Source: Nocardioides sp. Soil797
GTDB lineage: Bacteria; Actinomycetota; Actinomycetes; Propionibacteriales; Nocardioidaceae
DNA length: 64,000 bases
NCBI GenBank assembly: GCA_001429555.1
Contig: LMSR01000011.1
Coordinates: forward strand, 63,462-127,461
Direction of reading: 5' to 3'
This document shows, in pieces, positions 45,725 to 55,228 of the stretch (positions are counted from its first letter, which is position 1; every line of letters starts with the position of its first letter). The position numbers and the translations under genes are program-made. The notes under the pieces are model-generated. The model worked only from the letters and a program-made list of their open reading frames with translations, made no database searches and was not told where the DNA came from.

Positions 45725-46849
45725 TCACTTCTTGATCTTGACCTTCGCGACCTTCTTGGCGACCTTGTAGCTCTTGTCGCCGGCGTACTTCGCAGTGATC
45801 GTCCACGTGCCCTTGGCGAGCTTGGGCAGCTTGACGGTGACCTTGCCGGCCTTGTTCAGCTTGCCGTTGACCTGCTTGGTCGCCTTGCCCTTCTTGAGGG
45901 CCACCTTGACCTTGCCCTGGGCGGCCTTCCAGCCGGCAACGGTCTTGATGCTGACCGTCGCCTTGCCCTTCTTCTTGCTGGTGGGCTTCTTGGCCAGCTT
46001 GATGGCCGGCGTGACCTTCTTCGGCGCCAGCTTGTCGAACGGTACGACGACCGACGTCACCGTGTCCTGGCTGCGGTCGGGCAAACCGTGGGCGCGGGCG
46101 GTGTGGATGACGTAGTCGGTGCCCTTCTTGAGCTTCTTGGTGGGCAGGTTGACCACGGTCGTGAAGGAGGTGCCGTTCACGTCGAACTGCGCCGCAGAGA
46201 CCCAGTTGATGCCGATGAAGGCGCCCTGGGAGCCCGAGTCGCTCCAGTCGATCTCGACGTCGGCAGGGGCGACGCCCACGTAGACCCCCGTGGGGAGCGC
46301 GGTGAAGTCGGTGCCCTGGATCTGCAGGGCCAGCCCGTCAGCGGGGTTCGCGGACTTCACGGAGGCGGTCACCATGGGCTCGGCGGCGACGACCGGGGCC
46401 TCGGTGAGCACCACATCGGTCTCGGTGTACTGCGAGTCGCCCGCAGTCGGGTTGCCGTGAGCGGTCCAGGTGTAGACCGCGTACTCCTTGCCGGCCTCGA
46501 CGTCGAGCGGGTCGACATCGAGGGTAGTGGTGAACGATCCTTCATCGAACTGCATCGGCATGACCCAGGCCTGCGAGAAGAAGTCGACGTCCCCGGGTGC
46601 GGTGACGATGTCCTGCTTCTCGGCGATCGCGACGTAGACCCCAGCAGCGCCGGGACGGGAAGCGGGATTGAAGTTGCTCCCGTCGACGGTGACGTCGATG
46701 CCGTCGTCGAAGGAGACCGTGACATCCACGGATGGGGCGTCGTCGGCCTGAGCCGGAGAGCCGGCGAAGGTCAGGGCGGCGGCCGCCAGGGCGCCGGCGG
46801 TCAGGGCCGATGCGGCGGTGCGCATCCGGCCTCGGGTGAGGAGCTGCAT
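45725..46849 (-). CDS. Secreted protein with two AHG-marked domains and a Lys-rich Ig-like tail; heme-island member
   Basis: 374 aa from the ATG at 46849. A signal peptide (RTAASALTAGALAAAALTFAGSPAQA) precedes two tandem beta domains of about 110 residues, each with VxGxxF, GVYVxxA and an AHG tripeptide (130-132 and 253-255) followed by Asp/Thr. The final 90 residues are a Lys-rich Ig-like domain (KGTWTITAKYAGDKSYKVAKKV). No LPXTG or C-terminal helix is seen, so it may be released or held by charge. It ends the hmuTUV operon, and one of its domain type is found in the protein at 48298. I infer heme capture or relay; the His of AHG could be a heme ligand. Confidence 0.65.
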   Translation of the reverse strand: MQLLTRGRMRTAASALTAGALAAAALTFAGSPAQADDAPSVDVTVSFDDGIDVTVDGSNFNPASRPGAAGVYVAIAEKQDIVTAPGDVDFFSQAWVMPMQFDEGSFTTTLDVDPLDVEAGKEYAVYTWTAHGNPTAGDSQYTETDVVLTEAPVVAAEPMVTASVKSANPADGLALQIQGTDFTALPTGVYVGVAPADVEIDWSDSGSQGAFIGINWVSAAQFDVNGTSFTTVVNLPTKKLKKGTDYVIHTARAHGLPDRSQDTVTSVVVPFDKLAPKKVTPAIKLAKKPTSKKKGKATVSIKTVAGWKAAQGKVKVALKKGKATKQVNGKLNKAGKVTVKLPKLAKGTWTITAKYAGDKSYKVAKKVAKVKIKK

Positions 46850-46895
46850 GTCGTGCCTTTCTCGGGGTTGGATGGTGCGTCTTGTGGGGAGCGGC

Positions 46896-48308
46896 TCAGC
46901 CCCGAGGCCGAGCCGGAACGAGCAGGAGCAGGGCGGCGGCGAGGAGCAGTGCACCAACGAGCCACCACGTGCGGGTGCCGTCCTCGCGCGGTGTGATCTC
47001 CCCGGCAACCGGCCGGACCTCGCCGAGATCTGCCGGCGTCAGGAGCTGCCGTTGTTCCTCGGGGACCACGGCGGGCAGGCCTGGGGCCCGGTCTGCAGGG
47101 GCGGCCACCGGCGCCTCCTGCCGCGGCGCAGGTGCCCCAGGCTGCTGCGGCGCATCGTTGACGGGATTGTCGATCGTCGGCTCGCTGCTGGGCTCGGGCG
47201 TGGGTGTGGGCGTGATCTCGTTGGCCTCGTCATAGCTGACGGTGAGAGGAGACGCGACCTTGGTGTCATCGGTGGAGAGTCCGGTGGAGTACCAGAACTG
47301 GTCGGTCTCCAGGCCCGCGAGGAACGTGATCATCGGCTGGGGGAACGCGCCGGAATGGGCGCCGGCAGTGTCCTGCTTGGTCGAACCGGTCACCTTCACA
47401 CCCTCATAGGCGGGGGCGATGCTGAAGCCGTTCTCCTTGCCGAGGTCGACCTTGCCGAGGTCGGCGATGCGCACCCGCTTGGGCGTGACCTTCTTCCATC
47501 CGCCATCGGTCCTCGAGGTGGCGTATCCGCCGAGGATCGCGGTCACCTGCCCCACCCCCTGCTCCACGGTGAGCACCGGATCCGAGACGGTGAACATGGT
47601 GTTGCCGCCGTAGTAGAGAACGGTGAAGGTGCCTCGCCAGGTGATGGTTGCGTCTTCCTGTGCGGAGTCGACCGTGCCGACGCCCTGCTTGATCACCACG
47701 GTGTGGCCGCTGAAGACGCTCGACGAGTTGATCGGGGTCCGGTTGTCGCTCCCGGTGCGCAGCCCGGCCCAGGTAGCCAGTCGATAACCGTCACCGCTCC
47801 GCTTCTGGATGCTGACCTGGCCCTCCTTGGCACTCCACTTCCGCCTCGGCAGGAAGCTGTTCGGGCGACCGGGGTTGGCCACGCCGGCGGAGAGGAAGTT
47901 GATGGCCTCGCGTTGGGGGTTGTGCGAGTGGGCGTTGGACTGGTCGTTGAGCCCCCAACGGAAGACCGCATCGGCGACCTTCTGGGTCGTGGGCTCCTCG
48001 GGCAGACCGGTCTCGCTGGGCTCATTGCTGGGCTCATCAGTGGGCTCATCGGTCGCCGGGTCGCTCGGGTCGTCCGTCGTGGGCTCGCCACTCGGATCCC
48101 CCGAGGAATCCCCCGAGGGGTCGACCGAGGGCGAGTCACTGGGTGTCTCCGCCGACTCTCCGGCCTCGATCTCGGCACCGGCCGGATCGGCCGAGGCTCC
48201 GGGCGCGTTGAACATCGTGGAGAACACCAGCACCACGGCCAGCACCAGCAGCAGGACGCCGGCAACGGGCCGGGCGGCGTACGTCACCGAAGAGCGCTCA
48301 GGCCGCAT
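46896..48308 (-). CDS. htaA: Membrane-anchored HtaA-domain heme-binding protein
   Basis: 470 aa. A first hydrophobic segment (AARPVAGVLLLVLAVVLVFSTMF) is followed by about 80 residues of Ser/Asp/Glu/Pro-rich linker. The HtaA domain runs from about residue 108 to 380 (VADAVFRWGLNDQSNAHSHN, FLSAGVANPG, WRGTFTVLYYGG, GDTAGAHSG-like TAGAHSG). A second Pro/Glu-rich stretch leads to a C-terminal helix (WWLVGALLLAAALLLL) with a basic end. HtaA proteins in corynebacteria bind heme from hemoglobin. It starts inside the end of the upstream surface-protein gene (11-nt overlap). The symbol is by domain and operon context. Confidence 0.82.
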   Translation of the reverse strand: MRPERSSVTYAARPVAGVLLLVLAVVLVFSTMFNAPGASADPAGAEIEAGESAETPSDSPSVDPSGDSSGDPSGEPTTDDPSDPATDEPTDEPSNEPSETGLPEEPTTQKVADAVFRWGLNDQSNAHSHNPQREAINFLSAGVANPGRPNSFLPRRKWSAKEGQVSIQKRSGDGYRLATWAGLRTGSDNRTPINSSSVFSGHTVVIKQGVGTVDSAQEDATITWRGTFTVLYYGGNTMFTVSDPVLTVEQGVGQVTAILGGYATSRTDGGWKKVTPKRVRIADLGKVDLGKENGFSIAPAYEGVKVTGSTKQDTAGAHSGAFPQPMITFLAGLETDQFWYSTGLSTDDTKVASPLTVSYDEANEITPTPTPEPSSEPTIDNPVNDAPQQPGAPAPRQEAPVAAPADRAPGLPAVVPEEQRQLLTPADLGEVRPVAGEITPREDGTRTWWLVGALLLAAALLLLVPARPRG

Positions 48309-49398
48309 GACGACGCCCCCGCGCCATCAGCACCAGTCGCAGCAGGGCCACCAGCAGGAGTGCCCCGGCGACTCCGACGAAGACCATGCCCCAGGTATCG
48401 GTCTCGCTGCTGGTGGCGCTGCTCGTGGCTTGAGACTCGGCGGCGCTCACCTCGTCGGCCGCGCGCACGGCGAACTTCACCGAGGGTGGCTTGTCGACGC
48501 CGAACACTCGCAGCTCGTAGGTGCCCGCGGGCAGGTCGGCCGGCAGCGTGATCACGCCCGCCAGTCGTCCGTCGTCGCCGACCAGGAACGGACCAGCGGC
48601 GGCTCGGCCGTCGTCGAAGACCACCGACAGTTGCTGCTTCGGCGCGATCCCGGCCACGCTGAACGAGAGCACCCGCCCGGCGACGGCCGAGGAACGGTCG
48701 ACCTCGAGCTTGGGCTTGCCCAGCTTCACCGGCTCGGCGCCGGCGTCCCGGGGAGTGGCGTCGGGGGCAGCGTCCTGAGTGGTGCTCTGCGGATCGGTTG
48801 TGGCCTGCTCCTGCGGGGTGCTGGCGGTGCCCACGGAGACCGGTGTGAACGTCTCGTTGTGGGCGTTCTTGACGCCGTGAGCGCCGACGGTGATCACGCC
48901 ACACTGCACCTTGCGACAGTCGACGGTGGTCACCGCTCCGTTGCGACCGACGGCCTTGAAGGTGGGGCCGGGAACGGTGATGGTGGTGCGCCACGAACCG
49001 TTCTCACTCATCGTGGCCGCCGCGGACGAGGCGGTGTCGGATCCCGGGAAGGCCACGAATCGTTGGAAGCCCTCGTTGTTCGCCGACTCTGAGTCGGGCA
49101 CGTAGAGGTAGTTCTTGCCCGAGACACCGCCCTGGCTGGGACGCCAGTTGCCGTCGACGGTGCCGAACCAGACGTAGGCGCCGCCGTGGCCGCCCTTGAT
49201 CGCCTGGAAGCCGGAGCCGGAGACGGTCAGGTTGGTGGCGTACTTCGTATCGATCTGAGCCGTGCCGGACGAGTTGCTGACGCTCACCGATGCGGCCGCA
49301 TGTGCAGGCGACGCGACGAGGACGGGAACGAGCATCCCCACGACCAGGGCGGCGAGGGCCGCGAGGCCGAAGGGCTTGGGCAGGTTGCGCTGATTCAT
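48298..49398 (-). CDS. Surface-anchored protein with one AHG-marked domain; heme-island member
   Basis: 366 aa. Signal peptide (LAALAALVVGMLVPVLVASPAHA) then a beta domain of about 150 residues with VSGSGF, GAYVWFG and CGVITVGAHGVKNAHNETF (AHG at 173-175; Cys161 and Cys166 may be a disulphide). A second Ig-like domain (about 225-315) follows, then a C-terminal helix (WGMVFVGVAGALLLVALLRLVLM) and a basic tail. The ATGA overlap with hmuV (49395-49398) and the overlap with the HtaA gene show operon membership. The likely role is a heme receptor or relay, inferred from location. Confidence 0.68.
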   Translation of the reverse strand: MNQRNLPKPFGLAALAALVVGMLVPVLVASPAHAAASVSVSNSSGTAQIDTKYATNLTVSGSGFQAIKGGHGGAYVWFGTVDGNWRPSQGGVSGKNYLYVPDSESANNEGFQRFVAFPGSDTASSAAATMSENGSWRTTITVPGPTFKAVGRNGAVTTVDCRKVQCGVITVGAHGVKNAHNETFTPVSVGTASTPQEQATTDPQSTTQDAAPDATPRDAGAEPVKLGKPKLEVDRSSAVAGRVLSFSVAGIAPKQQLSVVFDDGRAAAGPFLVGDDGRLAGVITLPADLPAGTYELRVFGVDKPPSVKFAVRAADEVSAAESQATSSATSSETDTWGMVFVGVAGALLLVALLRLVLMARGRRHAA

Positions 49399-50246
49399 CG
49401 AGAACCTCCTGGCCGGCGGACCGGCACGATCACGATCTGGTCCTCGTGGTGGAGCACCTGGACAGGGTGGGCGTAGACCTCGGACAACAGCTCGGCGGTC
49501 AGGACGTCGGCAGGTCGGCCCTGGGCGCGCACCTCACCGTGGGCGAGCACGCAGATCTGGTCGGCGTACGCCGCTGCCAGCGACAGGTCGTGCAGGACCA
49601 CGACGGCCGCGGCGCCGGCGTCGGCGGCCTCACGCACCACGGAGAGCACCTGCTCCTGGTGGTGGATGTCGAGGGCGGCCGTGGGCTCGTCGAGCATGAG
49701 CACGGGGGTGTCCTGCGCCAGCAGGCGGGCGAACGCCGTCCGCGCCTGCTCGCCGCCGGACAGCGTCGGGAAGTTGCGCGAGCCGAGGTGCTCGACGTCG
49801 GCTCGCTTGATCGACGCATCGACGATGGTCTCGTCGAACTCGGCTTCGGGGCTGCGGTGCCACGGTGCCCGGCCCATCATCACCACGTCGCGCACCAGGA
49901 ACCCGAACGAGAGCGCCTGTTTCTGCATGAGCACACCGCGCTGCCGGGCGGCCTCCTTGGCACCGCAGGACGCCAACGGCTTGCCACGCAGCGTGACCTC
50001 ACCGGAGCTGGGTTCGTGGTCTCCGGCGAGCACTCCGAGCAGCGTCGACTTGCCAGCTCCGTTGGGGCCGACCAGCGCCAGGATCTCGCCGGAGCGGACC
50101 TCGACGTCGACGCCGTCGAGGATCTGGGCGCTGCCGAAGGCCAGGCTGACCGAGTGCCCGGCGAGAAGCACCTGGCCCGTCCCGGACGCCGGAACGGACT
50201 CCTGCCGAGTCCCCATGGTGGCGTTCTTCGTCGCGTCGGCGCTCAT
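49395..50246 (-). CDS. hmuV: Heme ABC transporter ATP-binding protein
   Basis: 283 aa from the ATG at 50246, which overlaps the permease stop (ATGA). Walker A GPNGAGKST at 60-68, LSGGEQ at 162-167, Walker B LMLDEP at 183-188 and the switch His in VVVLHDLSLAAAYAD are present. GVLMQKQALSFGFLVRDVVMMGR is the region typical of heme/siderophore ATPases. It powers import through HmuU. Confidence 0.93.
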   Translation of the reverse strand: MSADATKNATMGTRQESVPASGTGQVLLAGHSVSLAFGSAQILDGVDVEVRSGEILALVGPNGAGKSTLLGVLAGDHEPSSGEVTLRGKPLASCGAKEAARQRGVLMQKQALSFGFLVRDVVMMGRAPWHRSPEAEFDETIVDASIKRADVEHLGSRNFPTLSGGEQARTAFARLLAQDTPVLMLDEPTAALDIHHQEQVLSVVREAADAGAAAVVVLHDLSLAAAYADQICVLAHGEVRAQGRPADVLTAELLSEVYAHPVQVLHHEDQIVIVPVRRPGGSR

Positions 50247-51328
50247 GCCCAACCACCCGCCGTACGCCGTGCTCGTCGGATCAGCCAGAAGAAGAAGGGA
50301 CCGCCGACGAGGGAGGTGAGCATGCCGATCGGCAGGTCGGCGTTGACGATCGCGGTGCGCGCCCACAGGTCCGCAGCCACCAGCAGGACGGCGCCGCCCA
50401 ACGCGCTGGCGGGGATCAGCAGCCGGTGACCGGGGCCGATGACGAGGCGCACGAGGTGGGGCACGACGAGGCCGACGAAGGCGATGATGCCGCAGAACGC
50501 GACCGCCGCCGCGGTGAGCATGGCGACCACGACGATCGCCTTCAGCCGCAGGTGTTCGACGTCGACACCCACATGGCGGGCGGCGCGGTCACCGAGTGCC
50601 AGGAGGTCGAGCTTGCGTGACATCGCCACGGAGGCAGCGACTCCGACGACCGCCAGTACGGCGACGACGCCGACCTGTTCCCAGCGGGCACCGTTGAGGC
50701 TGCCGAGCTGCCAGAAGACGATCTCCTCGCGAGCCGAGGTGTTCGCCATGAAGAGCAGGAAGGCCAGCCCGGCGCTGGTCATCGCGTTGAGCGCGATGCC
50801 GGTCAGGACCAGTGTCACGACCTCAGTGCGACCGCCTTCGCGGGAGAGGAGGTAGACGAGGAACGTGGTGACCAGCCCGCCCAGGAACGCGGCCACGGCG
50901 ATGGTCCAGGTGCCGGCGAAGTCAAGATCGAAGACGATGACGGTGGCGGCTGCAACGGCCGCCCCGGAGGACACCCCCACGACACCGGGCTCGGCCAAGG
51001 GGTTGCCGAAGATCCCCTGCATGACCGCACCGGCCGTGGCGAGTGCAGCCCCGGCCAGCACGGCCATCGTCACCCGGGGGAAGCGCACGTTCCACAGGGC
51101 GTCGTCCCCGCGCGGGTGGGTGGGCATCGGGCCGATGCCGAGACCGAACTTGTGCAGGACCGAGCCGATCACCTCGCTGGGCGGCACGTTGACCGCTCCC
51201 TGGCCGGCACTGAGCAGCACCACCAGCACCAGCAGCACGCCGCACACCACGAACAGGCCGACCTTGGTGGCCAACTGGCCGACGACGCGTTCCCTGAGCA
51301 GACCGAGCCCGGCGCTCACCGTGGTCAT
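50243..51328 (-). CDS. hmuU: Heme ABC transporter permease (FecCD family)
   Basis: 361 aa with about nine to ten membrane segments. FPRVTMAVLAGAALATAGAVMQGIFGNPLAEPGVVGVSSGAAVAA is the FecCD signature, and GIIAFVGLVVPHLVRLVIGPGHR is the ATPase-coupling region. It should form a dimer in the membrane, fed by HmuT. It lies 34 nt after hmuT and overlaps hmuV by 4 nt. Confidence 0.94.
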   Translation of the reverse strand: MTTVSAGLGLLRERVVGQLATKVGLFVVCGVLLVLVVLLSAGQGAVNVPPSEVIGSVLHKFGLGIGPMPTHPRGDDALWNVRFPRVTMAVLAGAALATAGAVMQGIFGNPLAEPGVVGVSSGAAVAAATVIVFDLDFAGTWTIAVAAFLGGLVTTFLVYLLSREGGRTEVVTLVLTGIALNAMTSAGLAFLLFMANTSAREEIVFWQLGSLNGARWEQVGVVAVLAVVGVAASVAMSRKLDLLALGDRAARHVGVDVEHLRLKAIVVVAMLTAAAVAFCGIIAFVGLVVPHLVRLVIGPGHRLLIPASALGGAVLLVAADLWARTAIVNADLPIGMLTSLVGGPFFFWLIRRARRTAGGWA

Positions 51329-51362
51329 CGAGACCTCCGTGTGCCGGTCGGCGTACGCCGCG

Positions 51363-52454
51363 TCACGTCAGGGACCCCGGTGCATAGATCGCCACGGCCA
51401 GGGCGTTCAGAACCTCGGCCGTCAACGGGCCGTAGCCCAGCACCTGGGAGTCCGCCATGTCGACGAAGCGCTCGTTCTCGCCTGCCGGCGTGCTGGCCAG
51501 GGCAGGCACCTTCTCGAGCAGCCCGTCGACACCACCGACGGACTCCAGACCCTTGCTCATCAGGATCACCAGATCGGGTTGCGCCTCGATCAACGCCTCG
51601 GACGTGACCGACCGGGAGCCCTTCCAGTCGATCTCCTTGGCCACGTCGTAGAGGCCCAGGGCATCGATGAGGGTGTCGGCACCCGACCCCTCACCGAACA
51701 GTTGGTAGGTGTTTGCCTGGCCACGCACGTAGAGGAAGATCGTGCGGAGCTTGCCGGACTCATCCGTCGGCGCGACGTCGTCGATCGAAGCCATCACCTC
51801 GTCGATCTGCTGCTGGCTACGAGCGGCGAGCTTCCTGCCCTCGGCCTCGACGCCCAGGGCGCTGGCGACCTCGTCGATCAGGCTTGCCACGTTGTCGATG
51901 CTGCGGGTGGAGTCGACCACCACGACCGGGATGCCGGCCTCGCGCATCTGGAGGATGACGTCCCAGGGGCCGAGCGACGTGTCGGTGATGATCAGGGTGG
52001 GATCGAGGTCGAGGATCGACTCGGCGTTCAGGTCGTGGCCGCCGTGGGTGACCAGGGGCAGGTCCTGCGCCTCGGCGAACTGCGTCGAGATGTCGCGACC
52101 GACGAGCGAGTCACCCAGGCCCAGCTCGTAGGTGATCCGCGACAGCGAACCGTAGACGTCGAGGGCGAGCACGCGCGACGTGTCCTTGACGGTGACCTCG
52201 GTGCCCTGGCTGTCGGTCACCGTGACCGGCATCGTCTGCTCGGGGGAATCGGTGACGGGATGGATGGCGGGATCGGCGACGACCGCGGTGGAGAGCCCCG
52301 TCCAGTCGCGCAGGTCCTCTAGCGGCTCGACGCTGGCGAGGTCAGCGGCCGCGGTGCCGTCGACCGTGTGCTCCCCTTCGGAGTTGTCGACGTCGATGCC
52401 GCAGCCGCACAGGAGCAGCAGTGATGAGAGCGCAGCGATGAAGGCTCGACGCAC
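51363..52454 (-). CDS. hmuT: Heme-binding lipoprotein of the ABC importer
   Basis: 363 aa from the GTG at 52454. The N-terminus RRAFIAALSSLLLLCGCG is a lipoprotein signal with Cys near 18. A cluster A-2 periplasmic-binding fold follows: VLALDVYGSLSRITYELGLGDSLVGRD, ILDLDPTLIITD and QPDLVILMSKGLESVGGVDGLL. In HmuT proteins heme is held by a His/Tyr pair; candidates here are in THGGHD and LFLYVRGQANTYQ-type sites, not certain. It is the first gene of the six-gene operon, with two DtxR-like boxes about 50-90 nt upstream. Confidence 0.9.
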   Translation of the reverse strand: MRRAFIAALSSLLLLCGCGIDVDNSEGEHTVDGTAAADLASVEPLEDLRDWTGLSTAVVADPAIHPVTDSPEQTMPVTVTDSQGTEVTVKDTSRVLALDVYGSLSRITYELGLGDSLVGRDISTQFAEAQDLPLVTHGGHDLNAESILDLDPTLIITDTSLGPWDVILQMREAGIPVVVVDSTRSIDNVASLIDEVASALGVEAEGRKLAARSQQQIDEVMASIDDVAPTDESGKLRTIFLYVRGQANTYQLFGEGSGADTLIDALGLYDVAKEIDWKGSRSVTSEALIEAQPDLVILMSKGLESVGGVDGLLEKVPALASTPAGENERFVDMADSQVLGYGPLTAEVLNALAVAIYAPGSLT

Positions 52455-52505
52455 GTGAATGTTCCCCTCGGCCAGCCGGGCATCCCCATGCCCGATCGTG
52501 ATTCT

Positions 52506-52544
52506 TTAGGTTAGCCTAACAAAAGTTTGGATAGGCTAACCTGT
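52506..52544. promoter_or_regulatory. Two DtxR/IdeR iron boxes between hmuT and hmuO
   Basis: Box 1, TTAGGTTAGCCTAACAAAA (52506-52524), agrees with the 19-bp IdeR consensus at about 16 positions. Box 2 (52526-52544), reading ACAGGTTAGCCTATCCAAA on the minus strand, agrees at about 14. With iron present the regulator should shut both the hmuT operon and hmuO. Confidence 0.9.
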
Positions 52545-52563
52545 GAGATACTACTTGACAAAG

Positions 52564-52593
52564 TGTTGATAAGATTTGAACAATCTGTCAACA
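52564..52593. promoter_or_regulatory. Imperfect inverted repeat in the hmuO leader
   Basis: TGTTGA (52564-52569) mirrors TCAACA (52588-52593) with GATT/AATC inside. It lies 43 nt before the hmuO start and could be an operator or leader hairpin; no protein is suggested. Confidence 0.35.
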
Positions 52594-52635
52594 ACCACGT
52601 CCCCGGCCCGCCGAGATCAACTCCCAGGAGTTCCC

Positions 52636-53301
52636 ATGACCGTCGTCGACCAGGTCGTCGCCCGACCCCTCTCCCTCGCCATGAAGGAGGGCTCGCAGGC
52701 CGAGCACACCGCCGCGGAGAACTCGGGCTTCATGTCCGAACTGCTCGGCGGCCGCGTCAACGAGCAGGGGTACGCCGACTACCTCCTCCGCCTGCGTGCG
52801 GTCTACGAGGCCCTCGAGACCACAGGTCGCGAGCTGGCGGGCAACGCCGCCGTGGCCGCCGTACTCGATCCTGCGCTGGAGAGACTCGCCGCCATCGAGA
52901 CTGACCTCGACCACTGGGTGGGCAACGGCCCCCGCACGGTCGACTCGCCTGCCGCCATGGCCTACCGGGAGCGCATTCTCGCCTCGGCCTCGGACCCGGC
53001 GCTCTTCCTGGCCCACCACTACACCCGCTATCTCGGTGACCTCTCCGGCGGCCAGGCGATCGGTCGCATCCTCGAGCGCACCTTCGGGCTCGACGGAGTC
53101 GGGGTCTCCTTCTATGCGTTCCCCGAGATCCCGAAGCCGAAGCCCTACAAGGACGACTACCGTGCCGCGCTCGACACGATCGGCGACCAGATCGGGGAGG
53201 CTGGCAAGGCCCGCGTCGTCGACGAGGTCAAGGTGACCTTCGGCCTCAACCAACGCCTCTTCGAGGAACTGAGCGCCAACCTGGCGTCCTACCGCCGCTG
53301 A
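52636..53301 (+). CDS. hmuO: Heme oxygenase (biliverdin-producing, HmuO type)
   Basis: 221 aa from the ATG at 52636 with AGGAG before it. The proximal heme His is at 24 (AEHTAAE). The distal helix YLGDLSGGQAIGRI carries the Gly residues and Asp that control ring opening, and FYAFPEIPKPKPYKDDYRAALD is the usual following stretch. It opens heme to biliverdin, CO and iron in the cytoplasm. It is divergent from hmuT and shares the DtxR boxes, so import and degradation are induced together under iron lack. Confidence 0.95.
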   Translation: MTVVDQVVARPLSLAMKEGSQAEHTAAENSGFMSELLGGRVNEQGYADYLLRLRAVYEALETTGRELAGNAAVAAVLDPALERLAAIETDLDHWVGNGPRTVDSPAAMAYRERILASASDPALFLAHHYTRYLGDLSGGQAIGRILERTFGLDGVGVSFYAFPEIPKPKPYKDDYRAALDTIGDQIGEAGKARVVDEVKVTFGLNQRLFEELSANLASYRR

Positions 53302-53341
53302 CCCGGCCGCTGCTGACCCGGCCGCCGCTGACCCGGCCGCC
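53297..53341. repeat. Three tandem 15-bp repeats after hmuO
   Basis: GCTGACCCGGCCGCT/C is repeated at 53297, 53312 and 53327; the hmuO stop is inside the first unit, and the next two units hold further TGA codons in the same frame. Confidence 0.75.
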
Positions 53342-53348
53342 GGGCGCC

Positions 53349-53354
53349 TAGGCT
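53349..53354 (+). promoter_or_regulatory. -10 hexamer TAGGCT (leaderless)
   Basis: TAGGCT ends 7 nt before the ATG at 53362. Confidence 0.5.
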
Positions 53355-53361
53355 GGCGGCC

Positions 53362-54153
53362 ATGAAGGTCCTCGTCACCGGCGCCGCCGGCAGCATCGGT
53401 CAGGTCGTCACCCTCGGGCTCATCGACCGTGGGCACCACGTCATCGGCCTCGACCGCCTGCCTGCGCCCGACGGTTTCGAGGGCACCTGGCACACCGCTG
53501 ACTGTGCCGACCCTGATGCGGTGCTCGATGCGTTCGCCGCCCAACCCCTCGATGGCGTCGTACACCTGGCCGGCCACCCTGACGAGGCGAGCCTGGGTGA
53601 CGCGCTGACCTCACACGTGGTCACCACCGCCGCCCTGCTCGACGCGATGGGTGCCCACGAGGTGAGCCGCATCGTGTTCGCCTCCTCCAACCACGCGGTC
53701 GGGCGTACGCCGCGACGCGACCTGATCTCCGACGACGCCCTCCCCCGGCCCGACACGTTCTACGGCGTCGGCAAGGTCGCGGCCGAGGCGGTCCTGCAGA
53801 TGTACGTCGACCGGTACGGCATCGACGCGATCGCCTGCCGGATCGGCTCCTTCCTGCCCGAGCCGATCACGCGTCGCCACCTCGCCACCTGGCTCTCGCA
53901 CGACGACTGCGTGCGAATGGTCCATGCGGCACTGACCGCGACGGCCCCCGGATACGCGGTGGTCTACGGGATCTCCGCCAACACCGAGGCGTGGTGGGAC
54001 CTCGAGCCGGGCCGGCGCATCGGCTACCAGCCCCAGGATGACGCGGCCGCGTTCGCCGACCGACTGCCCGAGCGACCGGAGGACGAGGCCGAGGCGGCCC
54101 ACGTCGGGGGCCCGTTCGCGACGGAGGCGTTCCACCGCCCGGCCTTCGACTGA
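53362..54153 (+). CDS. NAD-dependent epimerase/dehydratase, uronate dehydrogenase-like
   Basis: 263 aa short-chain dehydrogenase. LVTGAAGSIGQVV is the nucleotide loop; FASSNHAVG and FYGVGKVAAEA give the Ser and Tyr-x3-Lys catalytic set, and CRIGSFLPEP matches the uronate dehydrogenase subgroup. Such enzymes oxidise hexuronates to lactones, but no other uronate gene is nearby, so the substrate is uncertain. It has its own leaderless promoter. Confidence 0.8.
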   Translation: MKVLVTGAAGSIGQVVTLGLIDRGHHVIGLDRLPAPDGFEGTWHTADCADPDAVLDAFAAQPLDGVVHLAGHPDEASLGDALTSHVVTTAALLDAMGAHEVSRIVFASSNHAVGRTPRRDLISDDALPRPDTFYGVGKVAAEAVLQMYVDRYGIDAIACRIGSFLPEPITRRHLATWLSHDDCVRMVHAALTATAPGYAVVYGISANTEAWWDLEPGRRIGYQPQDDAAAFADRLPERPEDEAEAAHVGGPFATEAFHRPAFD

Positions 54154-54198
54154 CCGCCTCCGGTCCCGGGCACTTGACCCGCGGAGTTGACTGGAGGC

Positions 54199-55200
<1,002 letters not shown>

Positions 55201-55228
55201 AGTCCCGCACACCGACGAGGAGCACCAC

